A stretch of 58,052 nt of DNA, taken from assembly GCA_019163335.1 (NCBI GenBank), contig JAFLKM010000045.1, positions 1 through 58,052 of the forward strand. Reading direction: 5' to 3'. This stretch comes from Desulfobulbaceae bacterium (GTDB lineage: Bacteria; Desulfobacterota; Desulfobulbia; Desulfobulbales; Desulfocapsaceae). Each line of letters opens with the position of its first letter. Position 1 is the stretch's first letter. Shown here piece by piece: positions 44,523-53,171 of the stretch. Under the pieces are notes generated by a model. The model was not told where the DNA came from and did not search any database. It saw only the letters and a list, made by a program, of their open reading frames with translations. The translations under genes were made by a program, and so were the position numbers.

Positions 44523-46346
44523 ATGTCCTTTTCAATCCCTTTTCTTTCTTTTCTTTTGGCGGTCTTTTTCTCTGTCTATCCAAGCTCCCCTGCCCATGCA
44601 GCCCATGGGATCTCCATCGATGGCAAGCTGAAATATGCGCCTGGTTTTAAACAGTTTGATTATGCTTCACCCCAGGCGGTGAAAGGCGGATCCCTTGTAC
44701 TGCATGATCTTGGCAGTTTTGATAAGATGAACCCTTTTACCCTGAAAGGCACCCCGCCCATGGGGCTTGACGCCTTGGTTTTTGAACCCCTTGCGGTGGC
44801 CAGTCTTGATGAACCTTTTGCAGAATACGGGCTGATTGCCAAAGACATTGAGGTGGCCGGGGATAAATTATCCATGGTGTTTACGCTCAATGAGGCCGCC
44901 CGCTTTTCCGATGGCAGCGCAATAACGCCAGCGGATGTAAAATACTCCCTGGATATTTTGAAGAGTGAGCAGGCCCATCCCTCCTATGCCTATTACTATC
45001 AGGATATTCTCAGGGCAGAGATCCTTGATCCCCGCCGCATTCGTTTTGTTTTTGCCAAAGCCAACCGTGAACTGCCGATGATTGCAGCCCAGATTCCGGT
45101 GATGTCCGCACAATTCTATGCAGCGAAGGGCTTTGCGCCGGAAGCTGGGAAGATGGCCCTGACTCCTCCCATTGGTTCAGGCCCGTATATGGTGGCGGAT
45201 GTCAAGCAGGGTAAATCCATCACTTATAAGCGCAATCCCGAGTACTGGGCGGTGCATCATCCGGTCAGAAAAGGGCTGTTTAATTTTGACACCATCACCA
45301 TTAATTATTACAAGGATCAGATCGTCGCGGTGGAGGCCTTCAAGGCCGGCGAGTTTGATTTCATGGCGGTCAATATTGCCAAACAATGGGCGCGGGATAT
45401 GGAAGGTGGACGCTTTACAGACGGCAGCCTGATCAAGAAACTCTTTCCCCATAAGAATAACGCCGGGATGCAGGGTTTTCTGATGAACACCCGCCGACCG
45501 ATTTTTAAAGACGCAAGGGTTCGGCAGGCCATGGGGTTGGCCCTTGATTTTGAATGGACAAACAAATCCCTGTTTTTTGACCAGTACACCAGATCCAATT
45601 CTTTTTTCAGCAATTCGCTGCTTGCCGCAACCGGTGTTCCGGAAGGCCTGGAGTTGAAGTATTTAGAGCCGTTTCGCGAGCAGTTGCCAGCCGATGTCTT
45701 TCGGACACCGCCGACACCTCCGGTGACCACAGAGAAGGAGGGTGTACGGGTGAATCTGCGCAAGGCGGGAGAGTTGTTGCGGGAGGCCGGTTGGACCATT
45801 CAGGATGGGGTTTTAAAGGATAAGGCCGGGAATCCCTTCACCTTTGAAATCCTTTTGGTCTCCCCATCTTTTGAGCGGGTGATGGCCCCCTATGTCAGCA
45901 ATCTGAAAAAACTGGGTATTCATGCTGAGTACCGGACCATTGACCCGGCTCTGTACACCGATCGGGAACAGAAATTTGATTTTGACATGATTGTCCATGT
46001 CTATGGGCAGTCATTGTCTCCAGGCAATGAGCAGCGCAACTTCTGGCACTCGACTGTCGCCGATATCCCGGGTGCTAAAAATCTGGCAGGGGTAAAAGAT
46101 CCGGCAGTGGATGCCATGGTGGAAAAGATAATCTACGCGCAGACCCAGGAAGAACTGACTGCCGCTTGCAAAGCCCTGGATCGTGTCCTCTGGTATGGCT
46201 ATTATCTGGTTCCAAACTGGTACATGAACGGCTACCGCCTTGCCTATCATAATATCTTTCAACAACCGGAAACCCTGCCCTTGTATTATGATCCTATGCA
46301 GCTTCTGATGACCTGGTGGCTGAAGGATTCAGCCACTGCCCGCTGA
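44523..46346 (+). CDS. Family 5 ABC transporter binding protein (YejA-like)
   Basis: A 607-residue periplasmic protein with a cleavable signal (about residues 1-27, AHA-AH) and an oligopeptide-binding fold of the SBP family 5. The opening HGISIDGKLKYAPGFKQFDY and the YASPQAVKGGSL block resemble YejA, which supplies peptides or microcin C to YejBEF. No permease or ATPase genes are beside it, so its partner must be elsewhere. It is divergent from leuC and lies 15 bp before tsaE. Confidence 0.88.
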   Translation: MSFSIPFLSFLLAVFFSVYPSSPAHAAHGISIDGKLKYAPGFKQFDYASPQAVKGGSLVLHDLGSFDKMNPFTLKGTPPMGLDALVFEPLAVASLDEPFAEYGLIAKDIEVAGDKLSMVFTLNEAARFSDGSAITPADVKYSLDILKSEQAHPSYAYYYQDILRAEILDPRRIRFVFAKANRELPMIAAQIPVMSAQFYAAKGFAPEAGKMALTPPIGSGPYMVADVKQGKSITYKRNPEYWAVHHPVRKGLFNFDTITINYYKDQIVAVEAFKAGEFDFMAVNIAKQWARDMEGGRFTDGSLIKKLFPHKNNAGMQGFLMNTRRPIFKDARVRQAMGLALDFEWTNKSLFFDQYTRSNSFFSNSLLAATGVPEGLELKYLEPFREQLPADVFRTPPTPPVTTEKEGVRVNLRKAGELLREAGWTIQDGVLKDKAGNPFTFEILLVSPSFERVMAPYVSNLKKLGIHAEYRTIDPALYTDREQKFDFDMIVHVYGQSLSPGNEQRNFWHSTVADIPGAKNLAGVKDPAVDAMVEKIIYAQTQEELTAACKALDRVLWYGYYLVPNWYMNGYRLAYHNIFQQPETLPLYYDPMQLLMTWWLKDSATAR

Positions 46347-46361
46347 TTAATCCGAAGGGCT

Positions 46362-46835
46362 ATGAGCATATCAGCGCAGACCATAGTGTTGAAGACCCTG
46401 GCGGATACCCTGGCCTTTGGCCGTCTCCTGGGGCAAATTGCCCAGCCTGGCGATGTAATCTGTCTGGATGGGGATCTGGGAGCGGGAAAAACCACCCTGA
46501 CCCAGGCCATTGCCGCAGGCCTTGAAGTTCCTCCTGAGGAGTATGTGACCAGTCCCAGTTTTGCGATCCTTCATGAGTATCAGGGCAGGATGCCACTGTA
46601 CCATATGGACTTTTACCGTCTGTCTGATGCCGCCGAGGTTACCGATCTTGGGCTTGATGAATATTTCTTCCTTTCCGGCCTCACCGTGTTAGAATGGTGC
46701 GAACGCGCTGAGAGCCTGGTTCCGCCAAGCAGACTCAGGCTAACCTTGACCATGGCCCAGGATGATTCCCGGATTGTCGTCTATGATCCTGGTGTTGGTG
46801 GTTGGCAGAAGAGATGTCCTTTCTATACGAAATAA
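46362..46835 (+). CDS. tsaE: tRNA threonylcarbamoyladenosine ATPase TsaE
   Basis: A 157-residue P-loop ATPase required, with TsaB and TsaD, for t6A at position 37 of ANN-decoding tRNAs. Walker A GDLGAGKTT is at residues 37-45, then TSPSFAILHEY and MDFYRL, and the VLEWCER motif at the end of the core. No other tsa gene is in the window. The ATG lies 15 bp after the yejA-like stop. Confidence 0.95.
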   Translation: MSISAQTIVLKTLADTLAFGRLLGQIAQPGDVICLDGDLGAGKTTLTQAIAAGLEVPPEEYVTSPSFAILHEYQGRMPLYHMDFYRLSDAAEVTDLGLDEYFFLSGLTVLEWCERAESLVPPSRLRLTLTMAQDDSRIVVYDPGVGGWQKRCPFYTK

Positions 46836-46842
46836 AGCGACT

Positions 46843-46925
46843 AGATTAGTGCCTTACAGATTATTTTCTTGTTTTTTTACAAGGAAATAATCTGCGAAAG
46901 GCGCTTATCCCGTTCATCGGGGTTA
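46843..46925 (-). repeat. Dispersed hairpin element, copy 2 (inverted)
   Basis: Same element as copy 1 in opposite orientation: AGATTAGTGCCTTACAGATT at the start, a T-rich loop, and GCGCTTATCCCGTTCATCGG near the end. It lies 7 bp after the tsaE stop and is the best-paired copy, with about 22 bp of stem. Confidence 0.88.
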
Positions 46926-46954
46926 GATTATATTTATTCGATAACTATTCAATT

Positions 46955-48154
46955 ATGGATGTTTTTGTAGCACGTCAGCCCATCTTTGATCGGCTTCGGC
47001 ATGTATATGCCTATGAGCTTTTGTTCAGGTCTGGAATGTCCAATGCTTTTCCCGGAGTGGATGGCGATGAAGCGACCTCCAGTCTGCTTTCCTCATCATT
47101 TTTTACGGTTGGGATAGAGCAGATCGCAAGCGGACACAAGGCTTTTATCAACTTCACCGAAGACATGCTGGTGCAGGGGGTTCCCGCCATGTTCCCCAGG
47201 GATTGTGTGGTGGTGGAAGTCCTTGAGGATGTGCACCCTACCGAAGACGTTATTTCTGCTTGTCGTGAACTCGTGCGCAAAGGTTATATTCTGGCACTCG
47301 ACGATTTTGTCTATCAGGACAATCTTGTTCCTTTGATAGAACTTGCCGCGATTATCAAGGTAGATTTCCGCCTTACCCCCTTGGCGCAGATCAAGGATAT
47401 GGTGGCAACACTAAAACAATATCCGTGCCGGTTGCTAGCTGAAAAGATTGAGACCCATGAGGAGTTTGCCCTGGCCGACAGTATGGGATTTGTCTATTTT
47501 CAAGGGTATTTTTTTTCCAAACCGGAAATCCTCAAAAATAAAGATATTCCGTCATCGCAGATGGCCTTGATGCAGTTGATCGTCAAGGTGAATCAGGCTG
47601 ATTTTGAGGTGTCGGATATCGAAAAGCTGGTGACTCAGGATATTTCCATTTCCTACAAGTTGCTGAAATATCTCAACTCTGCCTATTACTCACGTCTACA
47701 GCCGATCACCTCTATTCATCAAGCCATCGCTTTTCTAGGTGGGAAGGGAACGCGCCTCTTTGTCTCTTTGATTGCCACGAGTAAACTTTCTGAGCATAAA
47801 CCGGATGAACTGATCCGTACTGCCTGTATTCGGGCCCGATTTCTTGAGCAGATCGGGATGGCCCAGAAGCTTAATCCTGGCGATTGTTTCATGCTGGGTC
47901 TTTTTTCTCTGCTTGATGCCATGCTTGATGTATCCATGGATGTCCTGATGGGACAGCTTCCTCTTTCCGAGGATATTACGCAGGCTCTGGTCCATAAAAC
48001 CGGACGGCTTTACCCCTTGCTTCAGCTTATTGTTCTGTATGAGGTTGGTGAATGGAACGAGATGAAGACCCTTCAGACGCAACTGGGGCTCGATGAGCAC
48101 TTGATCATAACCTATTATCTTGACGCCGTTCGTTGGGCCGAGAGTTTCATTTAG
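46955..48154 (+). CDS. EAL-HDOD signalling protein 1
   Basis: A 399-residue cytoplasmic protein with an N-terminal EAL domain (about 1-200) and a C-terminal HDOD domain (200-390). The EAL signature itself is YELLFR, as in the YuxH/CdgJ group; other metal and catalytic places appear kept (INFTED, VVEVLED, LALDDF, IKVDF, AEKIE, QGYFFSKP). Such proteins may be active or degenerate c-di-GMP phosphodiesterases; the HDOD part suggests a scaffold role. It is closely similar to the next gene. No Shine-Dalgarno is evident. Confidence 0.92.
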   Translation: MDVFVARQPIFDRLRHVYAYELLFRSGMSNAFPGVDGDEATSSLLSSSFFTVGIEQIASGHKAFINFTEDMLVQGVPAMFPRDCVVVEVLEDVHPTEDVISACRELVRKGYILALDDFVYQDNLVPLIELAAIIKVDFRLTPLAQIKDMVATLKQYPCRLLAEKIETHEEFALADSMGFVYFQGYFFSKPEILKNKDIPSSQMALMQLIVKVNQADFEVSDIEKLVTQDISISYKLLKYLNSAYYSRLQPITSIHQAIAFLGGKGTRLFVSLIATSKLSEHKPDELIRTACIRARFLEQIGMAQKLNPGDCFMLGLFSLLDAMLDVSMDVLMGQLPLSEDITQALVHKTGRLYPLLQLIVLYEVGEWNEMKTLQTQLGLDEHLIITYYLDAVRWAESFI

Positions 48155-48236
48155 CCCCGATGAACGGCATAAGTGCCTTTCGCAGATTATATTCTTGCAG
48201 AAAAAATTATGAATATAGCCTGTAGCGCACTAATCT
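48152..48236 (+). repeat. Dispersed hairpin element, copy 3
   Basis: TAGCCCCGATGAACGGCATA begins on the stop codon of the EAL-HDOD 1 gene itself (TAG 48152-48154). The downstream arm (GCGCACTAATCT) is more diverged than in the other copies. Confidence 0.85.
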
Positions 48237-48263
48237 TACTGGGACTTTTATGGTGTAGAACAG

Positions 48264-49463
48264 ATGGAAGTTTTTGTAGCTCGTCAACCGATTTTTAACA
48301 GATTCAGGCGCCTCTTTGCCTATGAACTTTTGTTCCGGACGGGAATGTCGAATTCCTTCCCTGGTGTTGAAGATGGTTTTGCCACATCAAGCCTGCTCTC
48401 CTCCTCCTTCTTTACTGTCGGCATTGAGCAGATCACCAGCGGACGCAGGGCCTTTATTAATTTTCCGGAAGAAATGGTTCTTCGGGGAATCCCCTCCCTA
48501 TTTCCCGTCCATTCCATTGTCGTCGAGATTCTCGAGGATGTTGAGCCCACGGAGGAGGTCATTACCGCCTGTCAAAAGCTGGTGAACAAAGGCTATCTGT
48601 TGGCCTTGGATGATTTCGTCTATACCAGAGCGCACCGGCCCCTGATGGAGCTGGCGCAAATCATCAAGGTTGATTTTACCATCAGCTCCATTGAAGAGAT
48701 CAAAGAGCTTGTGGCGTTCTCCACCAAATTTCACTTTAAATTGCTCGCCGAGAAGATTGAAACCTATGAGGAATACACCCTTGCCCGTTCCCTCGGGTTT
48801 GTTTATTTCCAGGGCTATTTTTTTTCCAAGCCGGAGGTTTTGCACAATAAAGAGATTTCCTCCTCCCAGATGATCTATATGAAGTTGATCATGGAGATCA
48901 ACCGTTCGGAGTTTGACGTAAAAAATCTTGAGACCCTGGTCATGCAGGATGTGGCCATCTCCTATAAGCTGCTCAAGTGTATCAACTCGGCCTATTATTC
49001 ACGTCTGCAGCCGATTAAATCCATCCGCAATGCCATTGCTTATCTTGGAGAACAGGGCATACGGATGTTTGTGTCATTGATTGCCACCTCAAAACTCTCG
49101 GAGTGTAAACCGGATGAGCTCCTTCGCACCTCGTGTATCCGAGCACGTTTTCTGGAGCTTGTGGCAGGAGAGATGAAGCGGGATACAGGAGAGGCTTTTA
49201 TGCTCGGTCTTTTCTCCATGCTTGATGCCATCCTCGATTGCTCCATGGAATCTCTGATGCTGCAGCTCCCTGTTTCAAATGATATATTCCTGGCGCTGGT
49301 GCATCACTCCGGGCCTTTATACCCTATGCTGCAGCTCATCCAGATTTACGAGGCTGGCCAATGGGTGGAATTGGATGCTGCCATCCGTGAACTGGGGTTG
49401 ATCAGTTCCAATATGCTCGAGTATTATCTGGATGCCGTCCGCTGGGCCGGTTTTTTTATCTGA
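48264..49463 (+). CDS. EAL-HDOD signalling protein 2 (paralogue)
   Basis: Same length (399 residues) and layout as the preceding protein, with about two thirds of residues identical over the first 120 by eye. Motifs are YELLFR, INFPEE, VVEILED, LALDDF, IKVDF, AEKIE and QGYFFSKP, then HDOD. The pair is best explained by tandem duplication. It ends with TGA inside hairpin element copy 4. Confidence 0.92.
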   Translation: MEVFVARQPIFNRFRRLFAYELLFRTGMSNSFPGVEDGFATSSLLSSSFFTVGIEQITSGRRAFINFPEEMVLRGIPSLFPVHSIVVEILEDVEPTEEVITACQKLVNKGYLLALDDFVYTRAHRPLMELAQIIKVDFTISSIEEIKELVAFSTKFHFKLLAEKIETYEEYTLARSLGFVYFQGYFFSKPEVLHNKEISSSQMIYMKLIMEINRSEFDVKNLETLVMQDVAISYKLLKCINSAYYSRLQPIKSIRNAIAYLGEQGIRMFVSLIATSKLSECKPDELLRTSCIRARFLELVAGEMKRDTGEAFMLGLFSMLDAILDCSMESLMLQLPVSNDIFLALVHHSGPLYPMLQLIQIYEAGQWVELDAAIRELGLISSNMLEYYLDAVRWAGFFI

Positions 49464-49539
49464 CCTCGATGAACGGGATAAATGCCTTTCGCAGATTATT
49501 TTCTTGGAAAAAATGAACATAATCTGTAAGGCACTCAAT
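49461..49539 (+). repeat. Dispersed hairpin element, copy 4
   Basis: TGACCTCGATGAACGGGATA begins on the stop codon of EAL-HDOD 2 (TGA 49461-49463). ATGCCTT..GCAGATTAT pairs with ATAATCTGTAAGGCACT, with an A-rich loop. Confidence 0.87.
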
Positions 49540-49580
49540 GCTGCCAATCGTATTTCTTTTTTTAACAACTCATTGGAATC

Positions 49581-51323
49581 ATGCAAAAGAAAATTATTCG
49601 TCTTCAGGATTGTCTGAAGCATTATACCACCGATCAGGATAAGGCCATCCGGCCGGAAGAAACCGTGGCCCGCTTCAGGGAAAGATTACAGGCCCTTGAG
49701 ATCCAAATTCTCAAAGAGGTGAAGCGGATTGATAATGGCAGGCTGGATATCCCTGTTTTCTTCAGCATCTGCGGTGAAGATGCCGAGGCCTTGACCGGTA
49801 CCAGAAAACAGATGGGGAAGGGCTCCTCGGCGATCCAGGCCGAGGCCTCCGCTTGTATGGAACTTGCCGAACGATTTTCCTTCTTCTCCTTCAAAAACGA
49901 TGATGAAAATTTTATCGTTGGTGATTACGAACAGATGCGAGCGGCTGGGTATCCGGTTCTTGCCCCTTCACGGTTACTTCAGTCGGTGCATGACACCCGT
50001 CATGATAGTGATTTCGTCGAGAAGTTGTTTTCTGGGCTTCCCATGCAATGGACTTGGGCCACCAGCTTAATCACCGGGATTGACACGCTGATTCCATTTT
50101 CCTGGTTTTTTGCTATTAATGAATTTAATGGCTCTTCAGCCGGAAATACCTGTGAAGAGGCGGCATTGCAGGGTATCTCCGAGGTGGTTGAGCGGCATGT
50201 CTGTGCCCTCGTTAGTCATCAGAAAATCCCTACACCGGTGATTGATCCGGCCTCGGTTCAGGATCCTGTAGCGAGAGAGCTGCTGGCCAAATTTTCCAAA
50301 AATAATATAGAAATCTCTCTCCATGATTTTAGTCTTGATACCGGCATCAGCACTGTGGCGGCCATTGCCATTGACCGTAATACCTTTCCTGAGACCAGTG
50401 AAATTGTTTTTACTGCCGGCACTACCCCTGATCCGGAAAAGGCGATCATCCGGACCATCACCGAGGTGGCCCAACTGGCCGGTGATTTTAACAGCGGCTC
50501 CAATTATGTGGCATCCGGGCTGCCTAAGCCGCTGTCCATGGATGAGGTTCGGTATGTGACGGAATCAGGGTTGCACACCACCGTGGCGCAGATGAATTCC
50601 CTTGCCGATGCAAATATCAAGGTTGAGGTTGAGCGCTGTGTTGCTGCCCTGGCAAAGGATGATCTGGAGGTGTTCATGCTCGATGTCACCCATCCCCGCC
50701 TGCAGATTCCGGCAATCTACACCATTGTTCCCGGGGCCCATTTTCGTGAGCGTTCGATGATTCAGGACGTGGGGCTTTTTGCGGCCAAACTTCTGGTGGA
50801 ACTCGTTGAGGAGACCGAAGAGCTGGAGGAGAAACTGGCAGCCATGGAACAGCTGATCCCGGATGCCTACTATCTGGCCTTTTATCGGGGGCGCAATCTT
50901 TATAATCAAGGGCTGCTCGAAGCAGCTCTTGCGGCCTTTGACCGATCGCTGTCCCTTGCTCCTGAACAGGAAGATCTCCCCTACATTTATTCCTACAAAG
51001 GCAGCTGTCTCAAGGATCTGGGTGAGTATGACGCCGCCATTAAGACCTTGGAGCTCGGGCTGGCCGAAGATGAGGCGCGGCCGGATCTCTACAATATGCT
51101 TGGTGTCTGCTGCTATAAAAAAGAAGACTATGCTCAAGCCATCGCTCATTTTCAGAGAGCCGTTGAGCTCAATCCGGCCTCGGCCATGGATTATGCCAAT
51201 CTGGGCGTCAATCATCGCAAGGTCGGCAACAGGGATCAGGCTGTGCATTTTTTCACCCTTGCCCTTTCCCTAGATCCTGCCATTGAGTTTGCCAGGCAGC
51301 AGTTACATGAAATTACGAATTAA
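49581..51323 (+). CDS. ycaO: YcaO-domain protein with C-terminal TPR repeats
   Basis: A 580-residue protein. The YcaO domain (about 60-400) is an ATP-dependent enzyme fold that modifies amide bonds of peptides or proteins; visible blocks are GKGSSAIQAEASACMELAER and EEAALQGISEVVERH, with ATP/Mg-binding acidic residues. Residues 430-575 hold about four TPR repeats. Size and order are like E. coli YcaO (586 residues), which supports RimO-dependent methylthiolation of ribosomal protein S12. No precursor peptide, TfuA or dehydrogenase gene lies next to it, so an azoline peptide role is not supported. The start ATG lacks a strong Shine-Dalgarno. Confidence 0.88.
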   Translation: MQKKIIRLQDCLKHYTTDQDKAIRPEETVARFRERLQALEIQILKEVKRIDNGRLDIPVFFSICGEDAEALTGTRKQMGKGSSAIQAEASACMELAERFSFFSFKNDDENFIVGDYEQMRAAGYPVLAPSRLLQSVHDTRHDSDFVEKLFSGLPMQWTWATSLITGIDTLIPFSWFFAINEFNGSSAGNTCEEAALQGISEVVERHVCALVSHQKIPTPVIDPASVQDPVARELLAKFSKNNIEISLHDFSLDTGISTVAAIAIDRNTFPETSEIVFTAGTTPDPEKAIIRTITEVAQLAGDFNSGSNYVASGLPKPLSMDEVRYVTESGLHTTVAQMNSLADANIKVEVERCVAALAKDDLEVFMLDVTHPRLQIPAIYTIVPGAHFRERSMIQDVGLFAAKLLVELVEETEELEEKLAAMEQLIPDAYYLAFYRGRNLYNQGLLEAALAAFDRSLSLAPEQEDLPYIYSYKGSCLKDLGEYDAAIKTLELGLAEDEARPDLYNMLGVCCYKKEDYAQAIAHFQRAVELNPASAMDYANLGVNHRKVGNRDQAVHFFTLALSLDPAIEFARQQLHEITN

Positions 51324-51337
51324 GAAAGAGGCATTTT

Positions 51338-52513
51338 GTGGCAGTACCATCAACCTTCAGACAGATGAACCCGAAAAAGATCCTGATTCGTTCCACCAAC
51401 TGGATAGGGGATGCGATCATGACCACTCCGGCGGTGCATACCATCCGGAAAAATTTTCCGGATGCTGAGATCACCGTGCTCGCTGTTCCCTGGGTGGCGG
51501 ATATCTTTCACCTCAGCCCCGATGTGGATAAAGTCTGGGGCTATGATAAAAAGGGAATGTATTCCGGCAAGATCAAAGGCGTAGTGAAACTGGCCGCACA
51601 TCTGCTGCAGTATCAGTTTGATGCAGCGATCCTGCTGCAGAATGCCTTTGAGGCTGCCTTTATTGCCCGGCTTGCCGGGATCCCTTGGCGGGCCGGCTAT
51701 AAACGGGATGGCCGCGGCCTGCTTTTGACCCATGGGGTTGAGCTGACCACTGAAATTCGCGCCCGTCATCAGGTCCATTACTATCAGATGCTGCTTGCCG
51801 GACTTGGTCTCGATCCAGGTCCGGACGATTTGCGGTTGCCTCTCACCGATCAGTTGACCGGCTGGGCCCGTGAATCCATTGCGGGTCTGAAGCAAGAGTC
51901 CGGTTTTTCCAGTCAAACTGGACAAGCCCTGTTAAGGGAGAATGTCTCTGCCGAGAACATGGCGGCAATTCCGGTGATCGGCTTTAATCCCGGAGCGGCC
52001 TATGGCCCGGCCAAGCGCTGGCCTGCCGAGAAGTTTGGACAGTTGGCTGCCCTGATCGCCCATCATCATGGGGATCGTGGCTGCCTGATCCTAGTTTTTG
52101 GCACGACAGCTGATACAGAGGCAGCCCGTGCAATTAAGGAATTCTCCAATCGCACTCCGCATCATGTCGTTGATATGACTGCTAAAACGACTCTCCAGCA
52201 GGTTATGGCCCTGATTCATTGCTGCAATGTTTTTGTGACCAACGATTCCGGTCTGATGCATGTGGCTGCTGCCCTTGAGACTCCCACTGTTGCCATCTTC
52301 GGGTCCACTGATCATATCGCCACCGGTCCCTTTTCAAAGAAGTCGGTGGTGATTCGCAAAGAGATGGATTGCAGTCCCTGCCTGCAATCTCAGTGTCCCT
52401 TAAAACATCTCAACTGTCTGGAACAAATCAGCAGCCAGGAGGTGTACGCCGAGGTTGCCAGGGTTCTTGCTGTGCCAGCCGATTCTTCCCATCCAGAGAA
52501 AAAAATTTCATGA
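51338..52513 (+). CDS. waaF: LPS heptosyltransferase II
   Basis: A 391-residue family 9 glycosyltransferase that adds the second heptose to the lipopolysaccharide inner core at the cytoplasmic face. Motifs are ILIRSTNWIGDAIMTTPAV at the N terminus, NPGAAYGPAKRWP for the donor site and NDSGLMHVAAAL near the end. The start is GTG 51338 with AGAGG 8 nt upstream; ATG 51365 is the alternative. The stop overlaps the gmhB start by 4 bp, which couples heptose transfer with heptose supply. Confidence 0.92.
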   Translation: MAVPSTFRQMNPKKILIRSTNWIGDAIMTTPAVHTIRKNFPDAEITVLAVPWVADIFHLSPDVDKVWGYDKKGMYSGKIKGVVKLAAHLLQYQFDAAILLQNAFEAAFIARLAGIPWRAGYKRDGRGLLLTHGVELTTEIRARHQVHYYQMLLAGLGLDPGPDDLRLPLTDQLTGWARESIAGLKQESGFSSQTGQALLRENVSAENMAAIPVIGFNPGAAYGPAKRWPAEKFGQLAALIAHHHGDRGCLILVFGTTADTEAARAIKEFSNRTPHHVVDMTAKTTLQQVMALIHCCNVFVTNDSGLMHVAAALETPTVAIFGSTDHIATGPFSKKSVVIRKEMDCSPCLQSQCPLKHLNCLEQISSQEVYAEVARVLAVPADSSHPEKKIS

Positions 52514-53145
52514 AACCTGTGGCTGAACCCTCGAATTCCACTTCCCACCTGTTGCGTCCCGCTGTCTTTCTTGATCGGGATGGCACCATCAATGAGCAGA
52601 TGGGCTATATCAATCACATCAGTCGGTTTCAGCTGTTGCCTGGGGTTGCTGCGGCCATCAGGCAGCTCAATGATCGCAACATTCCGGTGGTGGTGGTGAC
52701 GAATCAGTCGGGGCTTGCGCGGGGCTATTTCCCCCCCGATCTCCTTCTTGCTGTGCATGAAAAAATGAGGGCACTACTGGCGGAACAGGGGGCGCATGTG
52801 GATGGCATTTATATCTGTCCCCATCATCCAGAGGCCAAGAAAGAGGAGTACCGGCTCAACTGCGAGTGCCGAAAGCCTAAGCCTGGTCTGTTGTTACAGG
52901 CGGCGCGTGAAATGGGTCTGGATCTTGCCGGTTCTTTTGTTGTTGGTGATCGCTGGTCGGATTTAAAGACGGCAGCCGCCTGCGGGGCTTTGCCGCTGCT
53001 GGTTCTGACCGGCTATGGCCGAGGGGATGCCCAGTATATCGGGCCAACCCAGGTGGTCCAGCCCGTCTATGTCGGGGATGATCTGACCGCAGTTGTGCAA
53101 TGGATACTTGGACGGATAAATACCAGGTCGGATAAAAATATATAG
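52510..53145 (+). CDS. gmhB: D-glycero-D-manno-heptose bisphosphate phosphatase
   Basis: A 211-residue HAD phosphatase that removes the C7 phosphate in ADP-heptose synthesis for LPS core. The nucleophile and general acid are D22 and D24 (FLDRDGT); VTNQSGLARG is motif II, and the zinc loop is CPHHP with CECRKPKPG. ATG 52510 is chosen because it matches the family and overlaps the waaF stop (ATGA). Confidence 0.92.
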   Translation: MKPVAEPSNSTSHLLRPAVFLDRDGTINEQMGYINHISRFQLLPGVAAAIRQLNDRNIPVVVVTNQSGLARGYFPPDLLLAVHEKMRALLAEQGAHVDGIYICPHHPEAKKEEYRLNCECRKPKPGLLLQAAREMGLDLAGSFVVGDRWSDLKTAAACGALPLLVLTGYGRGDAQYIGPTQVVQPVYVGDDLTAVVQWILGRINTRSDKNI

Positions 53146-53171
53146 ACAACAGGAAAGAGAAGGGGTGTGAG

